A stretch of 5,183 nucleotides of DNA from Pseudomonadota bacterium. GTDB lineage: Bacteria > Pseudomonadota > Alphaproteobacteria > UBA9655. This document shows positions 4,773 to 5,183 of this stretch, one piece after another. Each line of letters starts with the position of its first letter. The first letter of the stretch is position 1. A program made the position numbers and the translations under genes. The DNA lies in NCBI GenBank assembly GCA_021809225.1, contig JAKBAL010000200.1:1-5183 (forward strand). Direction: 5' to 3'. The notes below the pieces were generated by a model that saw only the letters and a program-made list of their open reading frames with translations, did no database searches and was not told where the DNA came from.

Positions 4773-5183
4773 TTACGTATCCAAAAAGCTCCGCAATTTC
4801 CGAGAACGACTAGGATGTTTGAGTTTTCGCAAGGCCTTGGCTTCGATTTGGCGGATGCGCTCTCGGGTTACAGCGAACTGTTGACCGACTTCTTCCAATG
4901 TATGGTCTGTATTCATGCCAATACCAAAACGCATACGTAAGACACGTTCTTCGCGAGGGGTAAGGCTTGCAAGAACACGTGTCGTTGTTTCTCTCAAGTT
5001 CGAAAGAACGGCCGCGTCTACGGGAACGACGGCATTTTTATCTTCGATAAAATCACCTAAATGGCCGTCTTCTTCATCTCCAATGGGAGTTTCAAGACTA
5101 ATAGGCTCTTTAGCAATTTTCATCACTTTACGAACTTTTTCAATAGGCATCGACAAACGTTCAGCAATCTCATTTGGAGTCGG
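4773..5183 (-). CDS. rpoD: Primary sigma factor RpoD (sigma-70), C-terminal part, cut by window edge
   Basis: RpoD directs RNA polymerase core to housekeeping promoters. The last 136 residues are visible; the gene begins beyond the right edge, and its frame is open to base 5183. The fragment opens at the end of region 3 with [20 protein letters not shown] (1-20), followed by [20 protein letters not shown] (25-44) of region 3.1/3.2. Region 4.1 is seen in [16 protein letters not shown] (74-89). Region 4.2, the helix-turn-helix that contacts the -35 element, is [20 protein letters not shown] (95-114), followed by [13 protein letters not shown] and the usual end RSFLDT. The Arg and Glu residues of RERIRQIE match the E. 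coli -35-reading helix, so promoters here should follow the TTGACA rule. The first Met in view (5156) is internal, not a start. There is no intrinsic terminator with a T-tract within the 74 bp after the stop. Confidence 0.98.
   Translation of the reverse strand, partial: PTPNEIAERLSMPIEKVRKVMKIAKEPISLETPIGDEEDGHLGDFIEDKNAVVPVDAAVLSNLRETTTRVLASLTPREERVLRMRFGIGMNTDHTLEEVGQQFAVTRERIRQIEAKALRKLKHPSRSRKLRSFLDT

Overview
The window reads as a chromosomal segment of a low-GC alphaproteobacterium, probably host-associated and of the Rickettsiales/Holosporales kind. The reasons are the alphaproteobacterial order secG-pyrG-kdsA, protein sequences of that character, a high AT content between genes, two decayed transposase genes and a palindromic dispersed-type repeat. 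This placement is inference; no 16S or other marker is present. kdsA implies that the organism makes Kdo, and so probably LPS, which argues against LPS-less lineages such as Wolbachia or Anaplasma.

Left part (1-2475, minus strand): a housekeeping cluster transcribed leftwards, secG (protein translocation), pyrG (CTP synthase) and kdsA (Kdo-8-phosphate synthase, cut by the left edge). pyrG and kdsA are separated by only 12 nt, and the kdsA ribosome binding site abuts the pyrG stop. CTP is also the co-substrate that activates Kdo to CMP-Kdo, so the pairing makes metabolic sense.

Middle (2476-2715, plus strand): a tRNA-His(GTG) gene with encoded G-1, C73 and CCA, its own plausible promoter, and flanks that can pair to extend the acceptor stem.

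Accessory part (2716-4772): an unassigned stretch, then a frameshifted 3' remnant of a DDE (rve-type) transposase, an unrecognised 204-aa protein with a signal peptide, a strong strand-asymmetric hairpin, and a frameshifted and truncated 5' remnant of an IS110-family transposase on the minus strand. The non-coding stretch ahead of that remnant holds a compact three-way-junction fold. It lies where IS110-group elements carry their bridge RNA, so it is the best candidate here for an RNA fossil. A 73-bp inverted repeat with CATTGCGA/GCAATCCAG arms follows.

Right edge (4773-5183, minus strand): the C-terminal 136 residues of the primary sigma factor RpoD.

No intact mobile element, CRISPR array or clear defence system is visible. 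The most open items are the orphan secreted protein between two insertion-sequence ruins, the possible bridge-RNA remnant, and the tRNA precursor stem.
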